A stretch of 45,874 bases of DNA from CAZTDU01 sp050248795 (lineage in GTDB: Bacteria > Pseudomonadota > Gammaproteobacteria > Burkholderiales > SG8-39), in NCBI GenBank assembly GCA_050248795.1, contig JBFWRS010000030.1:1-45874 (forward strand). Direction: 5' to 3'. The stretch's first letter is position 1; every line of letters begins with the position of its first letter. Below, piece after piece: positions 1 to 8,025 of this stretch. The position numbers and the translations under genes are program-made. The notes under the pieces are model-generated. The model did not search any database and was not told the DNA's origin. It was given only the letters and a program-made list of their open reading frames with translations.

Positions 1-938
1 TCGCCATCGCGCACGGCCAGATGCGCGAGCGCGACCTCGAGCGCGTGATGCACGAATTCACGCAGCAGCGCCACAACGTGCTGCTGTGCTCGACCATCAT
101 CGAGACCGGCCTCGACATCCCGACGGCGAACACCATCGTCATCCACCGCGCCGACCGCTTCGGCCTGGCGCAGCTGCACCAGTTGCGCGGCCGCGTCGGC
201 CGCTCGCACCACCAGGCCTATGCCTACCTGATGACGCCGCCGGCTGGCGCCGGTGGCGACCCGTTCGAAGCGCTGGGCGCGAACGCGAAGAAGCGCCTCG
301 AGGCGATCCAGATGATGGAAGACCTGGGCTCGGGCTTCTACCTCGCCATGCACGACCTGGAGATCCGCGGCGCCGGCGAAGTGCTGGGCGAATCGCAGTC
401 CGGCGAAATCCAGGAAGTCGGCTTCGAGCTGTACGCGCGCATGCTCGATCGCGCGGTGCGTTCGCTGCGCCGCGGCAAGGCGATAGACCTGGACGAGCCG
501 ATCGACGTCGCCACCGAGATCAACCTGCACGCGCCAGCCCTGCTGCCCGAGGCCTACTGCAGCGACGTGCACGAGCGCCTGACGCTCTACAAGCGGCTGT
601 CCAACTGCGCCGGCGCGGACGAGCTGGACGCGATGCAGGAGGAACTGGTCGACCGCTTCGGCCTGCTGCCGGAGCCGGCGAAGGCCCTGCTGGAATGCCA
701 TCGCCTGCGCATCGCCGCGAAGCCGCTGGGTGTGGCGCGCGTGGACGCCACCCACGAGACCGTGCTGCTGCAGTTCGAGAAGCAGCCGCCGATCGAGCCG
801 GCGAAGCTGATCGCCTGGGCGCACCGGCGGCGCGCGCGCCTCACCGGCCCCGACCGCGTGCGCCTGGAAGCGAAGATGCCGGAATGGCCGGACCGCGCGC
901 GGCAGGTGGCCACTGCGCTGCGCGAGCTCGCCGCCTGA
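1..938 (+). CDS. mfd: Transcription-repair coupling factor Mfd, C-terminal part (5' end outside window)
   Basis: The reading frame is open from base 3 to the stop at 936-938, so only the last ~312 residues of this large (normally ~1150 aa) DNA translocase are present. Superfamily 2 helicase motifs V and VI are visible: the IIETGLDIP block near the start, then QLHQLRGRVGRS. The helix-rich C-terminal regulatory domain of TRCF follows. Mfd removes RNA polymerase stalled at DNA lesions and recruits UvrA. The stop is separated from the serB start by a single base, so the two genes are probably co-transcribed. The assignment is secure; only the truncation by the window edge limits it. Confidence 0.95.
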   Translation, partial: AIAHGQMRERDLERVMHEFTQQRHNVLLCSTIIETGLDIPTANTIVIHRADRFGLAQLHQLRGRVGRSHHQAYAYLMTPPAGAGGDPFEALGANAKKRLEAIQMMEDLGSGFYLAMHDLEIRGAGEVLGESQSGEIQEVGFELYARMLDRAVRSLRRGKAIDLDEPIDVATEINLHAPALLPEAYCSDVHERLTLYKRLSNCAGADELDAMQEELVDRFGLLPEPAKALLECHRLRIAAKPLGVARVDATHETVLLQFEKQPPIEPAKLIAWAHRRRARLTGPDRVRLEAKMPEWPDRARQVATALRELAA

Positions 939-939
939 C

Positions 940-1770
940 ATGAACCTCGTCGTGCAGGGCCCGGGGGCAGAGCCGCAGCGCGCGGCGGAGCTTGCGCGCA
1001 TGACCGGCGCGCGCGCCATCGAGGGCCTGGGTGCGCGCGCGTTCCGCCTGCGCGACGCCGCACCCGCCGACGCGGTCGGCGCATGGTGCGAGTCGCGGGA
1101 CATCGACTGGGCCTGGGTGCCTCCCGGCAGGCGCTTCGCCGCGCTGCGCCTGGTGGCGATGGACATGGATTCGACGCTGATCACCATCGAGTGCATAGAC
1201 GAGATCGGCGGCATGCTCGGCATCAAGGACAGGATCGCCGCGATCACCGCGGCGGCGATGCGTGGCGAGATCGACTACGCGGCCAGCCTGCGCCAGCGCG
1301 TGGCGCTGCTCGCCGGGCTTGGCGTGGAGGCGCTGGAGCGCGTCTACACCGACAAGCTGAGGCTGTCGCCCGGCGCCGAATCGCTGGTGGCGCGCTGCCA
1401 GTCTGCGGGCATCCGGCTGCTGCTCGTCTCCGGCGGCTTCAGCTTCTTCACCGACCGGCTGAAGTCCCGCCTCGGCCTCGATTACACGTTGTCGAACCGG
1501 CTCGAACTGCGCGACGGCAGGCTGACCGGCGCGCTGATCGGCGACATCGTCGACGCGCAGGCCAAGGCGGCGAAGTTCCGCGACGTCGCCGCCACGCTCG
1601 GCGCCGCGCGAGAGCAGACGGTCGCCATCGGCGACGGCGCCAACGACCTGGCGATGATGGCCGAGGCCGGCTGGTCGGTGGCCTTCCGGGCGAAACCGGT
1701 GGTGCGTGCGCAGGCAAGCTGTGCTTTCATGCACTGTGGCCTTGACGGATTGGTGAACCTCTATGAGTAG
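940..1770 (+). CDS. serB: Phosphoserine phosphatase SerB
   Basis: This 276-aa HAD-superfamily phosphatase carries out the last step of serine biosynthesis, phosphoserine to serine. HAD motif I is DMDST at residues 75-79 (nucleophile D75, acid/base D77). Motif II is the serine in VSGGF at about 164, and motif IV is GDGAND at 231-236. The ~70 residues before motif I form a shortened version of the regulatory N-terminal domain of E. coli SerB (322 aa). The ATG at 940 lies one base after the mfd stop. The last 8 bases overlap the start of the next gene, which suggests translational coupling. Confidence 0.93.
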   Translation: MNLVVQGPGAEPQRAAELARMTGARAIEGLGARAFRLRDAAPADAVGAWCESRDIDWAWVPPGRRFAALRLVAMDMDSTLITIECIDEIGGMLGIKDRIAAITAAAMRGEIDYAASLRQRVALLAGLGVEALERVYTDKLRLSPGAESLVARCQSAGIRLLLVSGGFSFFTDRLKSRLGLDYTLSNRLELRDGRLTGALIGDIVDAQAKAAKFRDVAATLGAAREQTVAIGDGANDLAMMAEAGWSVAFRAKPVVRAQASCAFMHCGLDGLVNLYE

Positions 1771-2638
1771 CGCGACGAGCGGGTTGAAGACGCGTCGGCT
1801 GTCCAACGCCTTCGGCATCGAGATCATGGGCCTGGACCTGCGCCAGCCGCTGCCCGCGCAGACCATCGCCGAGGTGCGCCGGCTGTGGAACGAGTACGGC
1901 ATCGTGCTGCTGCGCGGGCAGGACATCACGCCGCAGCAACTGATCGACTACAGCCGCGGCTTCGGCGAACTCGACCTGCACGAGACGGTGAAACCGTTCC
2001 GCCACCCGGAGCACCCGGAGCTGTTCGTGCTGTCGACGATCCCGGTGGACGGCAAGCCCTCGGTCAGCGAGAACGTCGGCCGGCACTGGCATTCCGACCT
2101 TTCCTACACGCTGCGTCCGCCGCTGGGGTCGATCTTCCACGCGCAGGTCCTGCCCGAAGTCGGCGGCGACACCGTGTTCACCAGCACGCAAGCCGCCTGG
2201 GAGGGACTGTCGGACAAGCTGAAGGAAGTCATCGAGCCGCTGTGGGCGGTGCACGACTACATGGGCGTGGAGAACATGAAGAAGCGCGACCCCGCGCTGG
2301 TCGCGCAGCTGCGCGCGGCGAACCCGCCGATCGCGCAGCCGCTGGTGCGCCCGCACTGGGAGACCGGACGCAAGTGCCTGTACCTGAGCGAGCAGATGAC
2401 GCACATCATCGTCGGCATGACCGAGAAGGAATCCCGTCCCATCCTGAGGATGCTGTTCGAGCACTCGGTGGACCCGCTCTACACCTACCGCCACAAGTGG
2501 GCGAAGAACGACGTCATCATGTGGGACAACCGCAGCACCATGCACCTGGCGCTGGCCGACTTCGCGCCAGGCGCACACCGGTACTGCATGCGGACCACGA
2601 TCCTCGGCCAGCCGAGTGGGTACGTCTACCAGGCCTGA
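1763..2638 (+). CDS. TauD/TfdA-family 2-oxoglutarate- and Fe(II)-dependent dioxygenase
   Basis: This 291-aa protein has the length of TauD (taurine dioxygenase). The facial triad is visible: H110-x-D112 in RHWHSD and a distal His at 261, just after WDNRSTM. An Arg near 273-277 in the HRYCMR stretch would bind the 2-oxoglutarate carboxylate. Family members oxidise taurine, alkyl sulfonates, 2,4-D and other carboxylates, and the sequence does not fix the substrate. No sulfonate transporter (tauABC, ssu) is nearby, so taurine use is not implied. The start overlaps the end of serB by 8 bases. Confidence 0.88.
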   Translation: MSSATSGLKTRRLSNAFGIEIMGLDLRQPLPAQTIAEVRRLWNEYGIVLLRGQDITPQQLIDYSRGFGELDLHETVKPFRHPEHPELFVLSTIPVDGKPSVSENVGRHWHSDLSYTLRPPLGSIFHAQVLPEVGGDTVFTSTQAAWEGLSDKLKEVIEPLWAVHDYMGVENMKKRDPALVAQLRAANPPIAQPLVRPHWETGRKCLYLSEQMTHIIVGMTEKESRPILRMLFEHSVDPLYTYRHKWAKNDVIMWDNRSTMHLALADFAPGAHRYCMRTTILGQPSGYVYQA

Positions 2639-3698
2639 TCCGGCGCGCCGCGCCATGCTTGCGGGCGTTGCCCTGCTCGCCGCGGGCGCGCCACTGCAGG
2701 CGGCGCGGGAACTCTGGCAGTTCGACGTCCTGATGGAGGAATTCGTCGCCGAGCACCGCGTGCCGGCGGCCGCGCTCGCCATCAGCCGGGAGGGGCGGCT
2801 GGCCTATTCGCGCGGTTTCGGCGTCGCTGACTCAGCCGCGTTCCCCGCCGCGAGCCTGTCGAAGCCGATCACCGCCGCCGCGACGCTGCAGCTCGCCGAG
2901 CGCGGCAAGCTGGACCTGCATGCCGGCGCGTGGCGCCTGCTCGGCCTGCCCGAGCCCGCGGACCCGCGCTGGAAGCACGTCACCGTGCTGCACCTGCTGC
3001 AGCACACCGGCGGCTGGGACCGCGGCCTGGGCTTCGATCCCATGTTCCACTCGCCTGCCGGCGAGGACACGCAGGCGATCATCCTCGACATGCTGCGCCG
3101 GCCGCTGGATTTCGCGCCCGGCAGCCGCGATGCCTATTCGAATTTCGGCTACTGCCTGCTCGGGCGCATCATCGAACGCGCCTCCGGCATGGCCTACGGC
3201 GACTACGTCAGGACCGAGGTGCTCGCGCCGCTCGGCATCCGCCGCATGCAGCTCGACGCGCGCCGGGTGCTCGACGCGCATTCCGGCTGGCACGCTTCAG
3301 CGCCGGAACTGGTGCGCTTCGCCGCCGCGTTCGACGATCGCGATGCCTGCCCGATCCTCGGCGCCGACAGCGTCGAGCGCATGTTCGCGCGCCCCGATGG
3401 CCGCGCCGGCCGGCACGCCGACGGCAGGCCGCTCGCGGTGTACTACGGCTGCGGCTGGCTGGTGCGGCCGATCGGCAGGCTGGGACAGGCGCATTCATGG
3501 CACGATGGCGCCCTCGGCGGCAACACCGCCCTGCTGGTGCGCGGATACGATCGCACCAACTGGGCAGTGCTGTTCGACGCACGCACGGACGCCACGGGGA
3601 AGCTGCTGTCCACGGCGATCGACGCGCAGCTGCACAAGGCCGCGCGGCTCGTCTCCCACTGGCCAGGCGGCGATGGCTTCGCCAGCGCGCTGCGTTAG
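2616..3698 (+). CDS. Secreted serine hydrolase, class C beta-lactamase/DD-peptidase fold
   Basis: This is a 360-aa protein of the beta-lactamase class C/PBP4-like family (PF00144). The three active-site motifs can be read: SLSK (S-x-x-K), YSN (Y-x-N) and HDG in the position of the K/H-x-G motif. I prefer the GTG at 2616 because it gives a charged n-region with a twin arginine (PARRAML), followed by a hydrophobic stretch ending in LQA. This is a Sec or possibly Tat signal peptide. The ATG at 2655 would leave a signal with no positive charge. The gene overlaps the end of the dioxygenase gene by 23 bases. It could be an esterase, a peptidase or a lactamase; family members vary widely and I see nothing that decides between them. 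Confidence 0.8.
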   Translation: MGTSTRPDPARRAMLAGVALLAAGAPLQAARELWQFDVLMEEFVAEHRVPAAALAISREGRLAYSRGFGVADSAAFPAASLSKPITAAATLQLAERGKLDLHAGAWRLLGLPEPADPRWKHVTVLHLLQHTGGWDRGLGFDPMFHSPAGEDTQAIILDMLRRPLDFAPGSRDAYSNFGYCLLGRIIERASGMAYGDYVRTEVLAPLGIRRMQLDARRVLDAHSGWHASAPELVRFAAAFDDRDACPILGADSVERMFARPDGRAGRHADGRPLAVYYGCGWLVRPIGRLGQAHSWHDGALGGNTALLVRGYDRTNWAVLFDARTDATGKLLSTAIDAQLHKAARLVSHWPGGDGFASALR

Positions 3699-3718
3699 CC
3701 GCCTGACGGGATAAGGGG

Positions 3719-4603
3719 ATGGAACAGCACAGAACCAGCGCGGTCCTGTTCGCGGATGTCAGCGGCAGCACGCAGCTCTACGAGGCGGTCGGCGACAAGG
3801 CCGCACTGGAGGCGATCGCGCTGTGCCTGGCGCAGTTGCGCGCGGCGACCCAGGAAGCCCGCGGCCGCGTAGTGAAGACCATCGGCGACGAGATCATGGC
3901 GCTGTTCCCGAACGCCGACGCCGCGGGCGGCGCCGCCACGGCGATGCAGCTCGCCATCGATGCCCTGCCCGCGGTGGGCACGACGCGGCTCGCGGTGCGC
4001 ATCGGCTTTCATTGCGGCCCGGTGATCCAGCAGGACGACGACGTTTTCGGCGATACCGTGAACATGGCCGCGCGCCTGGTCGCGCAGGCCGGGCGCAGCC
4101 AGATCATCACCTCGCAGGAAACCGCCGCCATGCTCAGCAGGGCGCTGCGCAGCGAGGTACGGCCGCTGTATTCGATACACGTCAAGGGCAAGGCCGAGGA
4201 AGTCGCGCTGTGCGAGCTGATATGGCGCAAGGCCGGCGAGATGACCGTCAGCTTCGGCCTGCGCACCATCTCGCGGCAGCTGCCGGTACGGCTGCGGCTG
4301 GTGCACAGGGGCCGCGAGATCATCCGGCGGCGCGACAACGATTCGATCGTCATCGGCCGCGAGGAGGACTGCGGCCTGGTGGTCGCCGCGAGCACCGCGT
4401 CGCGCCGGCACTGCATCATCGAGCGCCGGCAGGACAAGTTCATCCTGCGCGACCAGAGCACCAACGGCACCTTCATCACCCCCGAGGGCGACACCGAGCA
4501 CCTGCTGCAGCGCGAGGAGTTCACGCTCGGCAAGCACGGCTGGATCGCGTTCGGCCAGCCGCTGGAGGGCGCCGAAGAGGTGGTGGAGTACTTCTGCGAA
4601 TGA
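3719..4603 (+). CDS. Class III adenylate/guanylate cyclase domain fused to an FHA domain
   Basis: This 294-aa soluble protein has a nucleotide cyclase domain (about 1-165) and a forkhead-associated domain (about 195-285). Every catalytic position of a class III cyclase appears intact: metal aspartates D13 (FADVSG) and D57 (KTIGDE), base-recognition K53 and D112 (FGDTVN), and transition-state N115 and R119 in NMAAR. An aspartate at the base-selecting position argues for ATP and hence cAMP. The FHA domain keeps GR (213-214), SRRH (228-231) and NG (249-250), the phosphothreonine-binding residues. An AAGGGG ribosome site precedes the ATG. The stop overlaps the next start as ATGA. The order cyclase then FHA implies an output or localisation controlled by a phosphoprotein; the partner kinase is not in this window. 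Confidence 0.9.
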   Translation: MEQHRTSAVLFADVSGSTQLYEAVGDKAALEAIALCLAQLRAATQEARGRVVKTIGDEIMALFPNADAAGGAATAMQLAIDALPAVGTTRLAVRIGFHCGPVIQQDDDVFGDTVNMAARLVAQAGRSQIITSQETAAMLSRALRSEVRPLYSIHVKGKAEEVALCELIWRKAGEMTVSFGLRTISRQLPVRLRLVHRGREIIRRRDNDSIVIGREEDCGLVVAASTASRRHCIIERRQDKFILRDQSTNGTFITPEGDTEHLLQREEFTLGKHGWIAFGQPLEGAEEVVEYFCE

Positions 4604-4800
4604 GCCCCGACCCGGCGCGCTGCCCGCTGTGCGGCGAACAGAACGCCTGCGAGATGGCAGCAGGCAGCGGCAAGCCCTGCTGGTGCGCAACGCTGGACTT
4701 CCCCGCCGCCCTCCTCGCCCGCGTGCCCGCCGAGGCACGCGACAAGGCGTGCATCTGCAGGGCCTGCGTCGAAAAGGCTACTTTGCGGCCACTACCATGA
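4600..4800 (+). CDS. Small cysteine-rich CWC-family protein
   Basis: This 66-aa ORF is linked to the cyclase gene by an ATGA overlap. It has eight cysteines at 8, 11, 17, 27, 29, 51, 53 and 56, arranged C-x2-C, C, C-W-C, C-x-C-x2-C. The CWC tripeptide at 27-29 and the spacing match the Cys_rich_CWC family, a probable metal-binding fold of unknown function. There is no signal peptide, so it is cytoplasmic. Its last 23 bases overlap the 3' end of the convergent RidA gene. The coupling to the cyclase suggests co-expression, but a functional link is only an inference. Confidence 0.8.
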   Translation: MSPDPARCPLCGEQNACEMAAGSGKPCWCATLDFPAALLARVPAEARDKACICRACVEKATLRPLP

Positions 4801-5125
4801 TCTCGACGAGGATCTTCGGGTCGGCGAGCTTGGCTTCCACGCAGGCCCGCGCCGGCAGGTTCTTCGGGTCGGCCCACGCGGTCCACGCCTCGTTCATCTC
4901 GGGGCGGTTGCGGATGTCGGTAACCCAGATGGTGGCGCTGAGGATCTTCGACTTGTTCGAGCCGCCCTTGGCGAGCAGCGCGTCGATCTTCTTCAGTATC
5001 TCCTCGGTCTGGCCTTTCACGCCCTTGGAGGTGTCGTCCGGCGTGACGCCGGCGAGCCAGACCAGGCCGCCGTGTTCCACCGCCTGCGACAGGATCTTGT
5101 TGCTTTCGTGACGCGTGATGCTCAT
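4778..5125 (-). CDS. RidA (YjgF/YER057c/UK114) family protein
   Basis: This 115-aa protein has typical Rid length. The family trimerises, and the RidA subgroup deaminates reactive enamine/imine intermediates such as 2-aminoacrylate. The C-terminal signature around LPARACVEAKLADP keeps the arginine that contacts the substrate carboxylate. I chose the ATG at 5125 because a GGGAGGA ribosome-binding site lies about 9 bases upstream and it gives the family's normal N-terminus. The gene is divergent from the GST gene, with 150 bp between the starts. The subgroup cannot be fixed by eye, since several Rid subfamilies lack deaminase activity. Confidence 0.87.
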   Translation of the reverse strand: MSITRHESNKILSQAVEHGGLVWLAGVTPDDTSKGVKGQTEEILKKIDALLAKGGSNKSKILSATIWVTDIRNRPEMNEAWTAWADPKNLPARACVEAKLADPKILVEIMVVAAK

Positions 5126-5275
5126 GCCCGAAGTCCTCCCTGAGTGGATGTCGCGGATTGCCCGCACCGCAGGGTAACGCTTTCCGCGCATGCCCTCCAC
5201 CTCCTGTTTCATGTTTGGCCGTGCAATCGGCGCCCTTCTGCGCCAGAATCCGCACCTCATCGAACGGAGGGAATC

Positions 5276-5890
5276 ATGATCGACCTGTACGCTGCCGCCA
5301 CGTCCAATGGCATGCGCGCCCGCATCGCGCTGGAGGAATGCGGCCTCGACTACAAGCTGCACATGGTGGACCTCGCCGCCGGCGGCAACCGTACGCCCGA
5401 GTTCCTCGCGCTCAACCCCAACGGCCAGATCCCGGTGATGGTGGATTCGGACGGCCCCGGCGGCAAGCCCGCGACGATCGCGCAGTCGATGGCGATCCTG
5501 ATGTATTGCGCGGAGAAGTCCGGCAAGTTCATCCCGGCCGACCCGGCGCTGCGGCCGCTGTTCCTGCAGGGTCTGATGAGCGCGGCCAGCGACATCGGCC
5601 CGACGCTCGGTGCGATCTTCGGCATGGTGCGCGCGAAAGAGCAGCACCGCCCGTCGCTGGAGCCGTTCGAGAAGCGCTGGAAGACCTACCTGGGCGCCTG
5701 GGACGCCATCCTCGGCAAGTCGAAGTACTGCGTCGGCAACGAGGTCAGCGTGGTGGATTTCGCCATCTATGCATCCTGGGCGCGCGCCAAGGGCGTGATC
5801 CCGGCGCTGTGCGAGGGCTTCCCGAACATCGAGCGCTGGGCCGCCGAGATCGCCGCGCGCCCGGCGACGCAGCGCGCGATGAAGGTCTAG
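5276..5890 (+). CDS. Glutathione S-transferase family protein
   Basis: This 204-aa protein has the usual two GST domains. The thioredoxin-like N-terminal domain (about 1-80) has a TSNGMR stretch near residue 10 where the catalytic Ser/Thr/Cys of bacterial GSTs lies, and NPNGQIPVM with the cis-proline. The C-terminal part is an all-helical domain with the conserved NEVSVVDFAI N-capping motif. The start is supported by GGAGG at about 5266-5270. It resembles the YfcG/YghU type (disulfide-bond oxidoreductase) in motif layout, but the exact class is not certain. The end is 12 bases from the convergent GNAT gene. Confidence 0.85.
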   Translation: MIDLYAAATSNGMRARIALEECGLDYKLHMVDLAAGGNRTPEFLALNPNGQIPVMVDSDGPGGKPATIAQSMAILMYCAEKSGKFIPADPALRPLFLQGLMSAASDIGPTLGAIFGMVRAKEQHRPSLEPFEKRWKTYLGAWDAILGKSKYCVGNEVSVVDFAIYASWARAKGVIPALCEGFPNIERWAAEIAARPATQRAMKV

Positions 5891-5902
5891 GAAGCTGGCG
5901 CC

Positions 5903-6412
5903 TCAGAAGCGCTTGCGCATGTAGACGCGCGCAAGCCCCAGCTCGTTGCGGCGGTCGTACTCGACGTAGCCGATCTTCGCGTACAGGGCGAGGTTCTCGT
6001 TCATCTGCTCCTGCGTGTACAGGTAGATCGAGCCGAAGCCCTGTTGCGCCGCGGTGCTCTCGGCGAGCTCCAGCAGCGCACGGCCGATGCCCTGGCCCTG
6101 GCAGGCCGGCACGACCGCAACGTTCTCGAGCAGGAAGCCCTCGTCGGTGACCGCCATGACGAGCACGCCGACGATTGCCTTGTCGATCAGCGCAACCATC
6201 ACCTGCCGCGCGCGCAGCACCTGCGCATAGTCGTCGCGCATCGGCGCGGGCTCGGTGCCGATGCGCGCCACGTAGTGCCGGTAGGCGGCCTTCACGCACG
6301 CGGCGACGGCGTCGGCCTCGTCGGGCTTCGCCGGACGGATGTGAAAGCCGCCCGGCCGGCGCACCGAGCGGTGCTGGCCGGGGCGCTGCACCGCGGTCTT
6401 GCCGCCGGCCAT
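5903..6412 (-). CDS. GNAT-family N-acetyltransferase
   Basis: This 169-aa protein has one acetyltransferase domain (about 23-169). The acetyl-CoA-binding motif A is clear: VVPACQGQGIGRALLE, matching V-x4-Q/R-x-x-G-x-G/A. It is followed by the L..Y.K.GYVEYDRR block typical of small-molecule or ribosomal-protein acetylases. The acceptor substrate cannot be inferred. The start codon overlaps the stop of the upstream gene (TGATG arrangement), so translation is probably coupled to the 94-aa protein upstream. It is the last gene of the minus-strand run that includes purL. Confidence 0.83.
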   Translation of the reverse strand: MAGGKTAVQRPGQHRSVRRPGGFHIRPAKPDEADAVAACVKAAYRHYVARIGTEPAPMRDDYAQVLRARQVMVALIDKAIVGVLVMAVTDEGFLLENVAVVPACQGQGIGRALLELAESTAAQQGFGSIYLYTQEQMNENLALYAKIGYVEYDRRNELGLARVYMRKRF

Positions 6413-6696
6413 CAGGAGAACACGGCCTTGCGGTCGAGGAACTTGAGCGCCGCGGCGATGCGGCTCCGGAGCACGTTGACGTTCAGGGTGCCTTCGGCCT
6501 CGCAGGGCTTGCCATTCTCCAGCCAGCTGCTCATCAGCGACATCGACACGCGCAGCTCGCCACTCGCGGCGTCCAGCTCGACCGGGATGGTGATGTAGCG
6601 CGTGCCCTGCGCAAACACCAGGCTGGCGTGGTCGAACCTGACCCGGTAGCCGTCGTCGGACGTCACCTCGGTGTCGCTGATCCTCTGCAGTGCCAT
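6412..6696 (-). CDS. Hypothetical protein, 94 aa
   Basis: I do not recognise this protein. It is 94 aa, with no signal peptide and no membrane segment. The first two thirds look like beta strands (YRVRFDHASLVFAQG, RYITIPVELD, LRVSMSL) and the last third is a helix (VLRSRIAAALKFL). It has one cysteine, in GKPCEAE. It sits 8 bases downstream of the DUF2214-like gene and overlaps the start of the acetyltransferase gene, so it is very likely translated as part of that operon. The ATG at 6696 is the only sensible start. Confidence 0.7.
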   Translation of the reverse strand: MALQRISDTEVTSDDGYRVRFDHASLVFAQGTRYITIPVELDAASGELRVSMSLMSSWLENGKPCEAEGTLNVNVLRSRIAAALKFLDRKAVFS

Positions 6697-6704
6697 GCTC
6701 GACC

Positions 6705-7157
6705 TCAGCCCAGGTAGCCCACGCCCTTCGCCATCAGCGCGGCGCACAGCAGTATCAGCACCACGCACCCCAGCTCGGCATGGATGATAGCGCGCAGCCG
6801 GCGCTTCTTCGCCTCCGCCAGCACCGGCACCTCGCCGCGCTTCAGCCCCGCGCGCCAGGACAGGAATTCCACGGTCGGCACGATGGACAAGAGGCCGACG
6901 AGGACGAACAGCGACAGCTTGGCGATGAATGGCACGCTCGCGAAGTAGTACGCCGCGCCCTTCTCGAACCACAGCACGCGCGCAAAGCCCGCCGCCAGCA
7001 GCACCCCCGCCGCGATGCCGTACACCGCGTCCGCGGCCTGCAGCCGGCGCGCGCTCTTCATGCTCAGTTCGTCGCGCATCAGCATGAACTCCACCGCCAG
7101 CGCGGCGACCAGGGCGAACGCGGCGACGTGGTGCACGAAGGCAATGAAGGAAGGCAT
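6705..7157 (-). CDS. DUF2214-type integral membrane protein
   Basis: This 150-aa protein has four hydrophobic helices: around residues 5-27, 44-62, 70-95 and 126-147. The first carries HHVAAFALVAALAVEF. A basic cytoplasmic loop (EAKKRRLRAIIHAE) precedes the last helix. The histidine pair at the N-terminus and the helix pattern fit the DUF2214 family of four-helix membrane proteins, which may bind haem or a metal; that role is not established. The gene lies 16 bases after dinB and 8 bases before the 94-aa unknown, inside the same operon. Confidence 0.75.
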   Translation of the reverse strand: MPSFIAFVHHVAAFALVAALAVEFMLMRDELSMKSARRLQAADAVYGIAAGVLLAAGFARVLWFEKGAAYYFASVPFIAKLSLFVLVGLLSIVPTVEFLSWRAGLKRGEVPVLAEAKKRRLRAIIHAELGCVVLILLCAALMAKGVGYLG

Positions 7158-7173
7158 TGCTGTTCTGCTCCTC

Positions 7174-7689
7174 TCAGGCGGGCGCGCCGGTGCGCGCCTC
7201 CTCGCGGTACATCGCCAGCAGGTCCAGTACTGGCGGCTCCGCAACGCCCAGCACGGTGAGGATGGCGTGCGCCTGGCCGCGATGGTGCGTCTGGTGGTTG
7301 AAGAGGTGCACAAGGATGTCGCCGAGGCGATTGCGCTGGCGGACACCGCTGGTGGTCGCGTAGTCCACCCGCCTGTCGATGTCTTCCTCGCCCAGGCCGT
7401 CGACGTAGCGCAGGATTCGATCGTCCTCGGCCTTGCGCGCGCCATCGAGCGCGCCCAGGTCGTCGAACATGATCGCGTCCAGCTTCGCCGGGTGGTCGCC
7501 TTCACGGGTAATCCGCCGCATCCAGATGCGGTCGGTGACCAGCAGGTGGTTCAGCGTGCCGTGCAGGCTGCCGAAGAATGCGCCGACGTTCCTGCGGTAT
7601 GCCTCGTCGGGAAGCTTGCGCGCCGCGGCATACAGCCGCGCGTTCGCCCAGGCGTTGTACCGGGCCATGCGCTCAAAGTGCGCCTTCAT
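7174..7689 (-). CDS. DinB-family putative metal-dependent protein
   Basis: This is a 171-aa four-helix-bundle protein of the DinB/YfiT type. The metal-binding triad is visible as H48 (GTLNHLL) plus H132 and H136 in NHQTHHRGQ, the signature H-x3-H spacing. Some members are mycothiol- or bacillithiol-dependent transferases; most proteobacterial ones have no known substrate. It begins 28 bases downstream of the Sm-like gene and runs with purL and the downstream small genes. The assignment rests on the motif and the length. Confidence 0.85.
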   Translation of the reverse strand: MKAHFERMARYNAWANARLYAAARKLPDEAYRRNVGAFFGSLHGTLNHLLVTDRIWMRRITREGDHPAKLDAIMFDDLGALDGARKAEDDRILRYVDGLGEEDIDRRVDYATTSGVRQRNRLGDILVHLFNHQTHHRGQAHAILTVLGVAEPPVLDLLAMYREEARTGAPA

Positions 7690-7717
7690 CGAGGTCGCCC
7701 CGACGTACGCCTACCGC

Positions 7718-7999
7718 TCACTGCCGCGTGCGAACGATCACTGCCTGTATGGCGTCCAGCGGGATCACCGCGTCGAAAAACTCGCGCCCGGTGAGCCCGC
7801 CAAGCACCAGCAGCTTGTCCGTGACCTCGCGCACCGTCCCGGACAGTTCCTGGCCGTTGCGCAACTGCACGCTGATGCGCTTGCCCTTCTGCGCGGCGAC
7901 CACCGACTGCGTGGTGTCGGCGGCATTGACGGTCGGGCTTTGCGCATGGACAGGCGCGGCAAGCGCGAGGCAAAGCAATACTGCGGCAATCGGGCGCAT
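7718..7999 (-). CDS. Small exported protein with an Sm/LSm-like domain
   Basis: This 93-aa protein has a clean Sec signal peptide (positive MRP, hydrophobic AAVLLCLALAAP, predicted cleavage after VHA at 19). The mature ~74 residues contain a segment (about 38-91) with the pattern of a short Sm-like barrel: KGKRISVQLRNGQELSGTV, then a second block ending in IPLDAIQAVIV. A strong AGGAGG site precedes the ATG at 7999, 26 bases after the purL stop. Sm-like folds normally bind RNA in the cytoplasm, so an exported copy would need another role, such as cell-envelope oligomer formation. The function is unknown. Confidence 0.72.
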   Translation of the reverse strand: MRPIAAVLLCLALAAPVHAQSPTVNAADTTQSVVAAQKGKRISVQLRNGQELSGTVREVTDKLLVLGGLTGREFFDAVIPLDAIQAVIVRTRQ

Positions 8000-8025
8000 T
8001 CGGACCTCCTCCTGGTTAACTTGCG

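Noticed and set aside
3719..4800. Cyclase-FHA-CWC cluster as a CBASS-type antiphage system
   Set aside because: CBASS needs a CD-NTase and an effector. This is a class III cyclase with no effector (nuclease, phospholipase, TM pore) beside it.
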